A stretch of 64,000 nt of DNA, from assembly GCF_009900745.1 (NCBI RefSeq), contig NZ_WXVU01000005.1, forward strand, positions 124,001-188,000, read 5' to 3'. This document shows, in pieces, positions 8,866-16,258 of the stretch (its first letter is position 1; the number at the start of each line of letters is the position of its first letter). A program made the translations under genes and the position numbers. This DNA is from Chryseobacterium sp. c4a. Its GTDB lineage: Bacteria; Bacteroidota; Bacteroidia; Flavobacteriales; Weeksellaceae. The notes beneath the pieces were generated by a model. It was not told where the DNA came from, ran no database searches, and saw only the letters and a program-made list of their open reading frames with translations.

Positions 8866-8943
8866 AGATGCAAATTTATAAGTATTAATATAAGGAGTTT
8901 GTCTTTCTATTACGGCGAATACCCTGCTTATAAGTTTGCATCT
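8866..8943 (-). other. Long hairpin in the non-coding flank of the IS110-like element (possible RNA or element end)
   Basis: Arms 8866-8882 and 8927-8943 pair over 17 bases with one mismatch (AGATGCAAAxTTATAAG against its complement) around a 44-base loop. It sits just downstream of the transposase gene on that gene's strand. IS110-group elements carry a structured non-coding RNA in a flank. Whether this hairpin is part of such an RNA or a chance terminator is not decidable here. Confidence 0.5.
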
Positions 8944-8951
8944 AATATTAT

Positions 8952-9746
8952 TTAAATAAGCATAGGATTTTTACCTTCTTGTTTCTTTTTGTAATAGTAT
9001 TCTTTTATTTGAATGTCATATTTAATAGCTGTCAATGCACACATTTGTAGTAAAGATTTCATTTTTTTATCTGCAAGATGATTCACTTTTGTTCTTCCTT
9101 TTATACTTGAACCCGAGGAGTATTGAAAAGGAACTACCCCAGAATAGCAAGCGAATTTTCTCCAGTTTTTAAATGCTGTAAAACCCTTTGTAGCAATGAT
9201 AAAATAGAGGCATGTCTGTTCCCCAATTCCAGGAACTGATTTTATAAGTTCAGCTTGTTTGTGGAGTTCATTATTAACGCGAATAATTTCTTTTATTCTG
9301 TTTTCAATTTTTTTAATGGCTTTTTTTATGCCATTAATTAAAACTTTATTAATGGTAAGAACTTCACTTAATATATCTTTGCTTATAAAGTTTTTATTTT
9401 CATTTGTAGCTTCTATGAGTAATAATGCTTTTAAGGTTTTCTCTCTTTCAGCATGGAGAAGTTTTAATTTTTGTAAATCATTTCCTGCTATAGTAAATAG
9501 CTTTAACTTATCAAGATTTCTAAAACTATATAAGGAGATATCCTTAGCATCATTTTGATCATTTTTTCCTCTTGATATTCCTTTTGATCGTTTAATTTCA
9601 ATGGCAGGAACAACCCATAGATCATATTCTAATTGTAAAAGAGTGTTGATTAAATGATTAGTATATACTCCTGTAAGGTCTATACATTGTGATAGTCTAA
9701 AGCAAAGCTCAGCTAAAAAGAAACTTGTTTTATCCAAAGAAAACAA
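8952..9746 (-). pseudogene. IS110-family transposase, N-terminally truncated
   Basis: The 264-codon frame contains TGVYTNHLINTLL, the IKRSKGISRGKNDQNDAKD block of the DEDD (RuvC-like) catalytic domain, and the C-terminal transposase_20 domain with SVPGIGEQT and FACYSGVVPFQYSSG. Full-length relatives have about 320-340 residues and a first catalytic Asp near the N-terminus. That part is missing here. The frame opens on TTG immediately after an in-frame TGA, and the usual Glu before TGxY reads as Asp (CIDLTGVY). The copy is therefore probably dead. It marks the boundary between the RHS island and the purB region. Confidence 0.85.
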
Positions 9747-9773
9747 TCATAAACCATCTAAAATGTTTTCTAA

Positions 9774-9950
9774 TCTAAAACCTACCGATACTACTCAGAA
9801 TATAGATGCAAGAGTATAGGATGGGTTTATAAGGAAACCCAAGCACTCAATTTTTGTATGGGAATCGGAGTAATTGAGATTAATAACAAAATGTATATTG
9901 TAAATGATGAGCTGGGAGATTACATGATAAAATTAACAACCAAAAAATAA
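9774..9950 (+). pseudogene. 3' remnant of an unidentified gene next to the IS110 copy
   Basis: A 58-codon frame with no start codon at its 5' edge and a TAA at 9948 reads like protein: CKSIGWVYKETQAL, then MGIGVIEINNKMYIVNDELG. It begins a few bases from the truncated 5' end of the transposase. The simplest reading is that the IS insertion, or a deletion next to it, removed the front of this gene. The family is not recognised. Confidence 0.45.
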
Positions 9951-10134
9951 TACATTCATCATAAAAGGATTCATTTATTGCGTTAATTTCTGTCACGTTC
10001 TGTTTCTAAAAACTTATTTTTTTAAGCCAATGAAATCCTTCCTGCTAGTACGAGCATCATGTCTGTATTTTCAATAACAAAAATACACCACAAAAATCAT
10101 AAAACCAGGATTTTTATCTCTCACTGAAAAACCG

Positions 10135-10142
10135 TATTTTTG
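10135..10142 (+). promoter_or_regulatory. Bacteroidota -7 box upstream of purB
   Basis: TATTTTTG matches the TAnnTTTG consensus of the Bacteroidota housekeeping sigma factor and lies 24 bases before the purB ATG. No clear TTG-type -33 box was found at normal spacing. Confidence 0.5.
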
Positions 10143-10166
10143 TACATCTAAAAAGTAAAAGAACGA

Positions 10167-11594
10167 ATGAATTCCTACAAAAATCCATTGGAAGAGCGCT
10201 ATTCCAGTGAAGAAATGTTGTTTAATTTCTCACATAATAACAAATTCCGTACCTGGAGAAAGCTTTGGATCGCTTTAGCAGAGATCGAAAAAGACTTAGG
10301 GCTTGAAATTACAGACGAGCAGATCGCTGAATTAAAAGCTAATGCTGAAAATATCGATTTCGATAAGGCAGCAGAATACGAAAAGAAATTCCGTCATGAT
10401 GTAATGGCTCACGTTCATACCTATGGGGATGTAGCGCCTTCAGCAAAAGGAATTATTCACTTGGGAGCTACTTCAGCTTTTGTAGGAGATAACACAGACT
10501 TAATTCAAATCCGTGACGGACTTTTAATCCTGAAGAAAAAGTTGGTCAACGTAATGAAGAACTTAGCAGACTTTGCAATTCAATACAAAGACCTTCCAAC
10601 ATTAGGATTTACACACTTCCAGCCGGCACAGTTAACAACAGTAGGAAAAAGAGCAACCCTTTGGTTACAGAGTTTAGTTCTTGATATCGAAGAATTAGAC
10701 TTCTTCCTAGAAACTCTACGTTTCAGAGGAGTGAAAGGAACTACAGGAACGGCTGCAAGTTTCCTTGAATTGTTCAACGGAGATTATTCTAAAGTAAAAC
10801 ACTTAGATAAAGAACTTTCAAAAAGATTCGGATTCGAAAAAGTTTTCGGAGTTTCTGGACAGACTTACGATAGAAAAATTGATGCTAAAGTAGTAGCATT
10901 ATTAGGAAATATTGCTCAATCTGCTCATAAATTTACCAACGATTTACGTTTACTTCAAAACCTTAAAGAAATCGAAGAACCATTCGAGAAAAACCAGATC
11001 GGTTCATCTGCAATGGCGTACAAGCGTAACCCAATGAGAAGTGAAAGAATCGGGGCATTGGCAAAATATGTGATGTCTCTTACAACAAGCTCTGCGATGG
11101 TAGCCTCTACACAATGGTTCGAAAGAACATTAGATGACTCTGCTAACAAGAGATTAACTATTCCTCAGGCATTCTTAGCAGTTGATGCAATCCTATTGAT
11201 CTGGAACAACATCATGAACGGAATCGTGGTATATCCAAACAGAATCAACAAGCATATTGAAGAAGAACTTCCTTTCATGGCAACAGAATACATTATCATG
11301 GAAGAAGTGAAAGCTGGTGGTGACCGTCAGGAAATTCACGAAGTAATCAGAGTTCATTCTATGGAAGCTTCCAAGAAAGTGAAAGAAGAAGGAAAAGAAA
11401 ACGACCTGATCGAAAGAATCTTAAACGATGATTCTTTAAAGTTAGATAAATCAAAATTAAAAGAAGTTTTAGATCCGAAGAACTTTATCGGGTTCGCACC
11501 AATTCAGACAGAAGAATTTGTCAAGAACGAAGTGCAGCCGATTATAGACCAGAATAAAGACTTAATAGGATTAGAAGCTGATCTTAAAGTATAA
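10167..11594 (+). CDS. purB: Adenylosuccinate lyase
   Basis: PurB catalyses two fumarate-releasing steps: SAICAR to AICAR in purine synthesis, and adenylosuccinate to AMP. The 475-residue protein has the fumarase/aspartase superfamily signature GSSAMAYKRNP at about residues 287-297, holding the catalytic serine loop. It also has the substrate-binding segments HVHTYGDVAP and LGATSAFVGDNTD and a helical C-terminal domain. The start gives MNSYKNPLEERYSSEEM, which matches the conserved beginning of the family. It is monocistronic by appearance, with a -7 box in front and a strong terminator behind. purL lies 4.7 kb downstream on the same strand but is not in the same operon. Confidence 0.97.
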   Translation: MNSYKNPLEERYSSEEMLFNFSHNNKFRTWRKLWIALAEIEKDLGLEITDEQIAELKANAENIDFDKAAEYEKKFRHDVMAHVHTYGDVAPSAKGIIHLGATSAFVGDNTDLIQIRDGLLILKKKLVNVMKNLADFAIQYKDLPTLGFTHFQPAQLTTVGKRATLWLQSLVLDIEELDFFLETLRFRGVKGTTGTAASFLELFNGDYSKVKHLDKELSKRFGFEKVFGVSGQTYDRKIDAKVVALLGNIAQSAHKFTNDLRLLQNLKEIEEPFEKNQIGSSAMAYKRNPMRSERIGALAKYVMSLTTSSAMVASTQWFERTLDDSANKRLTIPQAFLAVDAILLIWNNIMNGIVVYPNRINKHIEEELPFMATEYIIMEEVKAGGDRQEIHEVIRVHSMEASKKVKEEGKENDLIERILNDDSLKLDKSKLKEVLDPKNFIGFAPIQTEEFVKNEVQPIIDQNKDLIGLEADLKV

Positions 11595-11600
11595 AACACT

Positions 11601-11627
11601 ATGCAGCCTTTTGGGCTGCATTTTTTA
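11601..11627 (+). terminator. Terminator of purB
   Basis: ATGCAGCC and GGCTGCAT form a perfect 8-bp stem around a 5-base loop, followed by a run of T. Confidence 0.9.
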
Positions 11628-11641
11628 TTTTAAATCCAACC

Positions 11642-12607
11642 ATGAAAAAGGCCCTTTTATTCATTGCAATGATTCCCATACTTGCTTTTTCTCAGGAGAA
11701 AGAGGTTTTGAAATATTTTACATCCAAAGACAACCTGGTGGGTGTAAAAAACCAAAAAGGAGACATCATTATTCCTGCACAATTTAAAATTTTCTCAGAT
11801 CTTAAAGATGGTGATCTGGTAGAAGGTGAAACTGTTCTTTTTGATGGCGAGAAAAAAGGGGAAAAACCTCAGAAACATACCTGGGGATATGTCTATGACA
11901 GAAAAGGGAACTTTCTTTATACTCCATTCCGATATGATAATGGCCCTGACTATTTTGTAGAAGGACTAAGACGTTTCGTTAAAAACGGAAAGATCGGTTT
12001 TGTGGATAGAAACGGAAAAGTGATCATTGAACCTAAACATGATTTTGTATATTATTTCAATTATGGATATGCTTCATTTTGTGACGGGTGTAAAAGGAAT
12101 GATGATGATGGGTATATAAAAGTACCCGGTGAAAAATGGGGAATGATGAATACTAAAGGAGAAACCGTTCATCCACTTACCAAATATTCAGAGAAAGATG
12201 TGAAAATTGTCGGGAAATATTATCCATATCCTTTCCAATACAATGAAAAAGAAAAAAATATTCTTCAGTTTTTTGATCAACAAAATAAACTGCTTTCAGA
12301 TCTTTATTATGTAAACCAATACAATAAAATCCCTGAAAAAGAAAAGAGATTGTATTTTGAAATTGTAGAAAGACCAAAAGAAAATTTCCCTTATTATCAG
12401 GTAAATACTTATGATTATACAAAGCATGATTTGGGAATGCTCTATCGTTTTAAATTCCTGGTTTCAGAAGATGGAAAGAATTTTTATGCCATAACAGCCT
12501 ATAATGAGAAAGGTATTCCTTTTGAAGAATGGATGAGAAAAGAAATAGAAGAAGCAATAAAGTTTCAAAAAGAACATTCTGATAACCCAAACAAGTTCAT
12601 TAAATAA
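11642..12607 (+). CDS. Secreted WG-repeat protein (copy 1)
   Basis: A 321-residue protein with a Sec signal peptide (about residues 1-17, LAFSQ) and WG repeats, in which a W/V-G-x-(D/N)-x-x-G core alternates with I-x-x-x-F/Y strands: NLVGVKNQKGDIIIPAQF, IGFVDRNGKVIIEPKHDF, EKWGMMNTKGETVHPLTKY. WG repeats form beta-rich scaffolds that probably bind proteins or glycans outside the cytoplasm. The sequence is about half identical by eye to the next gene, 12 bases downstream, so the two are tandem duplicates. No catalytic residues are visible. The role is unknown. Confidence 0.8.
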   Translation: MKKALLFIAMIPILAFSQEKEVLKYFTSKDNLVGVKNQKGDIIIPAQFKIFSDLKDGDLVEGETVLFDGEKKGEKPQKHTWGYVYDRKGNFLYTPFRYDNGPDYFVEGLRRFVKNGKIGFVDRNGKVIIEPKHDFVYYFNYGYASFCDGCKRNDDDGYIKVPGEKWGMMNTKGETVHPLTKYSEKDVKIVGKYYPYPFQYNEKEKNILQFFDQQNKLLSDLYYVNQYNKIPEKEKRLYFEIVERPKENFPYYQVNTYDYTKHDLGMLYRFKFLVSEDGKNFYAITAYNEKGIPFEEWMRKEIEEAIKFQKEHSDNPNKFIK

Positions 12608-12619
12608 GATCATTTTACG

Positions 12620-13606
12620 ATGAATAAACTTCTTTCAATCATTCTATTGATTCCTACACTTGCTTTTTCTCAGGAGAAAGAAGTGTTGAGGTATTTTATT
12701 TCCAAAGATTCTTTAATTGGAGTTAAAAATCAGGCTGGAAAAATTATCATACCAGCAGAATTTAGAGATTATACCGGAATTAAAGATGGAGAACTGGTAA
12801 AAGAAGGAATGGGGAATGAAACAATTCTTTTCTTTGGTGGCAAAAGAAATGAAGAATCTGAAAAGAATAGTTTTGGATCTGTTTATGATAAAAAAGGGAA
12901 ATTTTTATACAGCCCATTTTTTTTTGATAATGGAGCAGATTACTTTTCAGAAGGAGTGAGAAGACTGGTAAAAAATGGAAAAGTAGGCTTTGCAGATAGG
13001 AACGGAACAATAGTTATTCAACCCAAACATGATTTTGTTTCCTCTTTTAATTATGGGCATGCTGTATTCTGTGACGGTTGTGACTGGGAAAAAACAGAAG
13101 ATGAGCATAAAAGTATCGTAGGCGGAATCTGGGGAGTGATGAATAGAAAAGGAGAAACTGTTCAACCCCTTACAAAATATTCCGACAAAGATCTTGATCT
13201 TGATGGAAAATACTATTCCTATCCGTTTCAATACAGTGAAAAAGAAAAGAATATTCTTCAATTCTTTGAAAAATACAATAAAATAATCTCAGCAGTTCAT
13301 TATGTGAATGTCTATAATGAAATGTCCGCGGATGAAAAAAAACTTCTTTTTGAAATTGTAGAAAGACCACAGGAAAACTTTCCATATTATCAGGTCAATA
13401 CCTATGATAATAAAAAAACAAACTTAGCAGCATTTGATGACCTGAAGTTTTTTGTCTCAGAAGATGGGAAAAGGGTTTTTACCATAAATTATGAAGATAA
13501 AATGATTCCTTTCGAAAAATGGCTGAAAGAGGAAATCAAGCAGGCAGAAGAATATCAAAAAAAACATTCTAATAACCCGAATAAATTCAAGAATAACCAG
13601 AATTAA
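12620..13606 (+). CDS. Secreted WG-repeat protein (copy 2)
   Basis: A 328-residue paralogue of the preceding gene with the same signal peptide style (LAFSQEKEVL), the same order of repeats (LIGVKNQAGKIIIPAEF, VGFADRNGTIVIQPKHDF, GGIWGVMNRKGETVQPL) and the same C-terminal part ending NNPNKFK. Both contain a CDGC pair in the centre (about residues 150-155), which could form a disulfide or bind metal. It lies 12 bases after copy 1 and 5 bases before the serine hydrolase, so the three probably form one operon. Confidence 0.8.
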   Translation: MNKLLSIILLIPTLAFSQEKEVLRYFISKDSLIGVKNQAGKIIIPAEFRDYTGIKDGELVKEGMGNETILFFGGKRNEESEKNSFGSVYDKKGKFLYSPFFFDNGADYFSEGVRRLVKNGKVGFADRNGTIVIQPKHDFVSSFNYGHAVFCDGCDWEKTEDEHKSIVGGIWGVMNRKGETVQPLTKYSDKDLDLDGKYYSYPFQYSEKEKNILQFFEKYNKIISAVHYVNVYNEMSADEKKLLFEIVERPQENFPYYQVNTYDNKKTNLAAFDDLKFFVSEDGKRVFTINYEDKMIPFEKWLKEEIKQAEEYQKKHSNNPNKFKNNQN

Positions 13607-13611
13607 ACTTA

Positions 13612-15039
13612 ATGAGAAAAAATATATTCATACTTATTTTTGCTTTGGCATTTGCAAAGAACCATGCACAAAGTGATAAAAAAGTGTATTCAATCATAGA
13701 TGCTGCAGCTCAGAAAGTTGCCGCAGAATCTAAAGCATACTCAGTTTCTGTTGGAGTTATAAAAGATGGAAAAATCTACACCAAACATTTTGGTGAAATA
13801 GATAAAGGAAAAGGCAATAAAGCAAACGATAATACTTATTTCGCCATAGCTTCTATTACTAAGCTTTTTACAGGACAGTTATTAGCTCAGGCCGTTCTGG
13901 AGGGGAAAGTAAATCTTGATGATGATGTAAGAAAATATCTGAAAGGTTCATATCCAAACTTAGAATATGACGGAACTCCTATCAAAGTGCGAAACTTGAT
14001 TTCTTATGAAACGGCTTTGCCTAGAAACCTTCCTATTGATGATGAGCTCAGAAAAAACATGAATGATGAGACCCCTTTTCTTTATGAGAAGCTCAACAAT
14101 GGATATACAAAGGAAGACTTTAAAAAAGATCTGGCTACTGTAAAACTAGATATGAAACCAGGGACAAAATATAAGTACAGCAATTTAAGCCTTGAAATGA
14201 CAGGTCTTATGCTGGAAAATATTTACGGAAAAAGTTATGAAACTCTTTTGAAAGAGAACATCTTTTTAAAAAACGGGATGAATCATACCAAATTGGAACT
14301 TGATAAAAATGAAGCTCAGGCCAATGGATATTTTGAAAACGGTCGTCTGATGCCAGTTTCAACAAGCCTTTTATGGGGTTCAGGTGGCTCGAAAACCGAA
14401 TCTACCATGGCAGATATGATGAAATTCTTAAAAGAAGAACTCGATCCGAAAAATAAAATAGTACAGGAGTCCCAAAGAAACATTAACAATAGTAAAGAAG
14501 GTTGGTATGGATATTTCTGGGACAAATATTTGATTACCGAACAAGGTAAAAGAGGATTTAAACATGGTGGGTCTTACGGGATAAATAGCTTGTTTACTGT
14601 ATTTCCTGAGTTGAATCTGGGAGTCTGCATCATTGTAAATGTTACAGGAGCTGATACATTTGGTACACTTTATAACGGAACCAGCAGTTTAGTAGAAGAT
14701 CTTATTTCTACTTCGGATAAAAAAGAGGTATATGGATATACGGTGAAAGGGGACAACGTGGTTTTCTCCTATACACATCCTGCAAATTTAGATGCCAGTC
14801 TTCTTCATACAGTATCTGTAGCAGGAAGTTTCAATGACTGGGATTCTGAGAATAAAGAGTATCAAATGATACAAAAGGATAAAAACCACTATGAATTAGA
14901 AGTTCCTGTATCTAAATTTGAAAAAGGAAAAACCTATTCCTTTAGATTGGTATTGAATAAAGATGAATGGATGGGAGCCCCTAAAAAAGCATCCAATAAT
15001 GATGGATCCAAAGATAATAATCTGGCATTGGTATTATAA
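13612..15039 (+). CDS. Secreted serine beta-lactamase-like hydrolase with C-terminal glycogen-binding-like domain
   Basis: The 475-residue exported protein has a class C beta-lactamase/esterase domain (about residues 30-370) with SITK as the S-x-x-K active-site motif (IASITKLF), YSN as Y-x-N (YKYSNLSLEM) and HGG near the end (FKHGGSYG). About 75 residues at the C-terminus (VAGSFNDWDSENKEY, DKNHYELEV, YSFRLVLNKDEWMG) look like a CBM48/AMPK-type glycogen-binding domain. Such proteins are usually D-Ala peptidases or esterases of the cell surface. The substrate cannot be told from sequence. It is the third gene of the WG-repeat operon. Confidence 0.85.
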   Translation: MRKNIFILIFALAFAKNHAQSDKKVYSIIDAAAQKVAAESKAYSVSVGVIKDGKIYTKHFGEIDKGKGNKANDNTYFAIASITKLFTGQLLAQAVLEGKVNLDDDVRKYLKGSYPNLEYDGTPIKVRNLISYETALPRNLPIDDELRKNMNDETPFLYEKLNNGYTKEDFKKDLATVKLDMKPGTKYKYSNLSLEMTGLMLENIYGKSYETLLKENIFLKNGMNHTKLELDKNEAQANGYFENGRLMPVSTSLLWGSGGSKTESTMADMMKFLKEELDPKNKIVQESQRNINNSKEGWYGYFWDKYLITEQGKRGFKHGGSYGINSLFTVFPELNLGVCIIVNVTGADTFGTLYNGTSSLVEDLISTSDKKEVYGYTVKGDNVVFSYTHPANLDASLLHTVSVAGSFNDWDSENKEYQMIQKDKNHYELEVPVSKFEKGKTYSFRLVLNKDEWMGAPKKASNNDGSKDNNLALVL

Positions 15040-15093
15040 GAAAAAGATTGAGGAAAAAGAAAGGAAAAAGAGTAAATTTGTACTCCAGAATAA

Positions 15094-15141
15094 GCCAATG
15101 TGGATGGAACAGATGATCATAATCTGACACTGGTACTCTGA
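15094..15141 (+). pseudogene. Remnant of a second CBM-like C-terminus
   Basis: Read in frame, this gives ANVDGTDDHNLTLVL and a stop. That matches the last residues of the upstream serine hydrolase (SNNDGSKDNNLALVL). It is the tail of a lost or deleted paralogue. Confidence 0.55.
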
Positions 15142-15204
15142 ACTCAAATAAAAGTAAAAGAAAAATAAATCTAATATTAAAATCAGATATCTAATTTTTT
15201 AATA

Positions 15205-16245
15205 ATGTTACAGAATCAGGATTACCAACGATTAATTATCGATCTAAAAGAGCTGGTTGACAAGACGAGAAGTCAGGTCGCAGTTCAGGTAAACTCTGCG
15301 ATGGTGATTTTGTACTGGAAACTCGGACAAAGAATAAATGAAGATGTTTTAGGAAATAAAAGAGCTGAGTATGGTAAAGAAATAATTTTACATATCTCTC
15401 AACAACTTACTGTAGAATTTGGAAGTTCTTTCTCTGAAAAGAATATCAGGAAAATGATGCAGTTTGCTTCTGTTTTTGATGATTTCGAGATTGTCGCATC
15501 AGCGATGCGACAATTATCATGGACTCATTTTTTACTTCTGATTCCTATTACTCAGGATACGAAGAGAAATTTTTATCTTGAAGTTTGTAAAATTGAGAAC
15601 TGGAGCGTCAGAACCTTGAAAGAAAAAATTAATTCTTTGCTTTTTGAACGGACTGCAATAAGTAAAAAGCCCGAACAAATTATTAACAAAGAACTTAAAA
15701 ATTGGTCTGAAAATAATATTTTAAACCCTGATTTGGTTTTTAAAGACCCTTATTTCCTTGATTTTTTAGAATTGAAAGACACATTTTCCGAAAAAGATTT
15801 AGAAGAGTCTATTATTGTGGAACTTCAAAAATTTATTTCTGAATTAGGAAGCGATTTTGCATTTCTTTCAAGACAAAAGAGAATCACGATTGATAACAGA
15901 GATTATTACATAGATTTGCTTTTCTATCATAGAAAACTGAAATCTCTGGTTGTTATCGAACTGAAATTAGGAGAATTTGAAGCCAGCCATAAAGGGCAGA
16001 TGGAGCTTTATCTCTCATACCTTAATAAATATGAAAAAGTTGAGGGTGAAAACCCTCCGATTGGTTTAATTCTTTGCTCCGGAAAAAACTCCGAACATAT
16101 AGAACTGATGAATCTCGAAGGAGATAATATAAAAATTGCAGAATATTTACTTATCTTACCTTCAGAAAGAATTTTGCTTGAAAAATTGAATCGTTCAATA
16201 GAGATAGCAAGAAATAAATTTGAAAATAAATCTAATATTAAATAA
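15205..16245 (+). CDS. YhcG-type PDDEXK nuclease-fold protein (DUF1016)
   Basis: The 346-residue protein has the two-part layout of the YhcG family. The N-terminal DUF1016_N helical region includes VQVNSAMVILYWKLGQRI, then QLSWTHFLLLIP. The C-terminal PDDEXK domain has DYYIDLLFYHRKLKSLVVIELKLGEF, in which the D, E and K of the D-x(n)-E-x-K site are present, followed by GKMELYLSYL-like GQMELYLSYL. Members are found in defence-related and recombination contexts, but most are uncharacterised. Here it stands alone between the serine hydrolase operon and purL, 13 bases before purL, with no methylase or restriction partner. DNA cleavage is inferred from the fold only. Confidence 0.9.
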   Translation: MLQNQDYQRLIIDLKELVDKTRSQVAVQVNSAMVILYWKLGQRINEDVLGNKRAEYGKEIILHISQQLTVEFGSSFSEKNIRKMMQFASVFDDFEIVASAMRQLSWTHFLLLIPITQDTKRNFYLEVCKIENWSVRTLKEKINSLLFERTAISKKPEQIINKELKNWSENNILNPDLVFKDPYFLDFLELKDTFSEKDLEESIIVELQKFISELGSDFAFLSRQKRITIDNRDYYIDLLFYHRKLKSLVVIELKLGEFEASHKGQMELYLSYLNKYEKVEGENPPIGLILCSGKNSEHIELMNLEGDNIKIAEYLLILPSERILLEKLNRSIEIARNKFENKSNIK

Positions 16246-16258
16246 AATCTGACATCTA

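Noticed and set aside
9259-9558. Plus-strand frame inside the IS110 transposase
   Set aside because: Hydrophobic shadow of the transposase coding strand with no independent support.
15205-16245. Restriction-modification or other multi-gene defence system
   Set aside because: Only the YhcG-type protein is present; no methylase, specificity subunit or helicase is adjacent.
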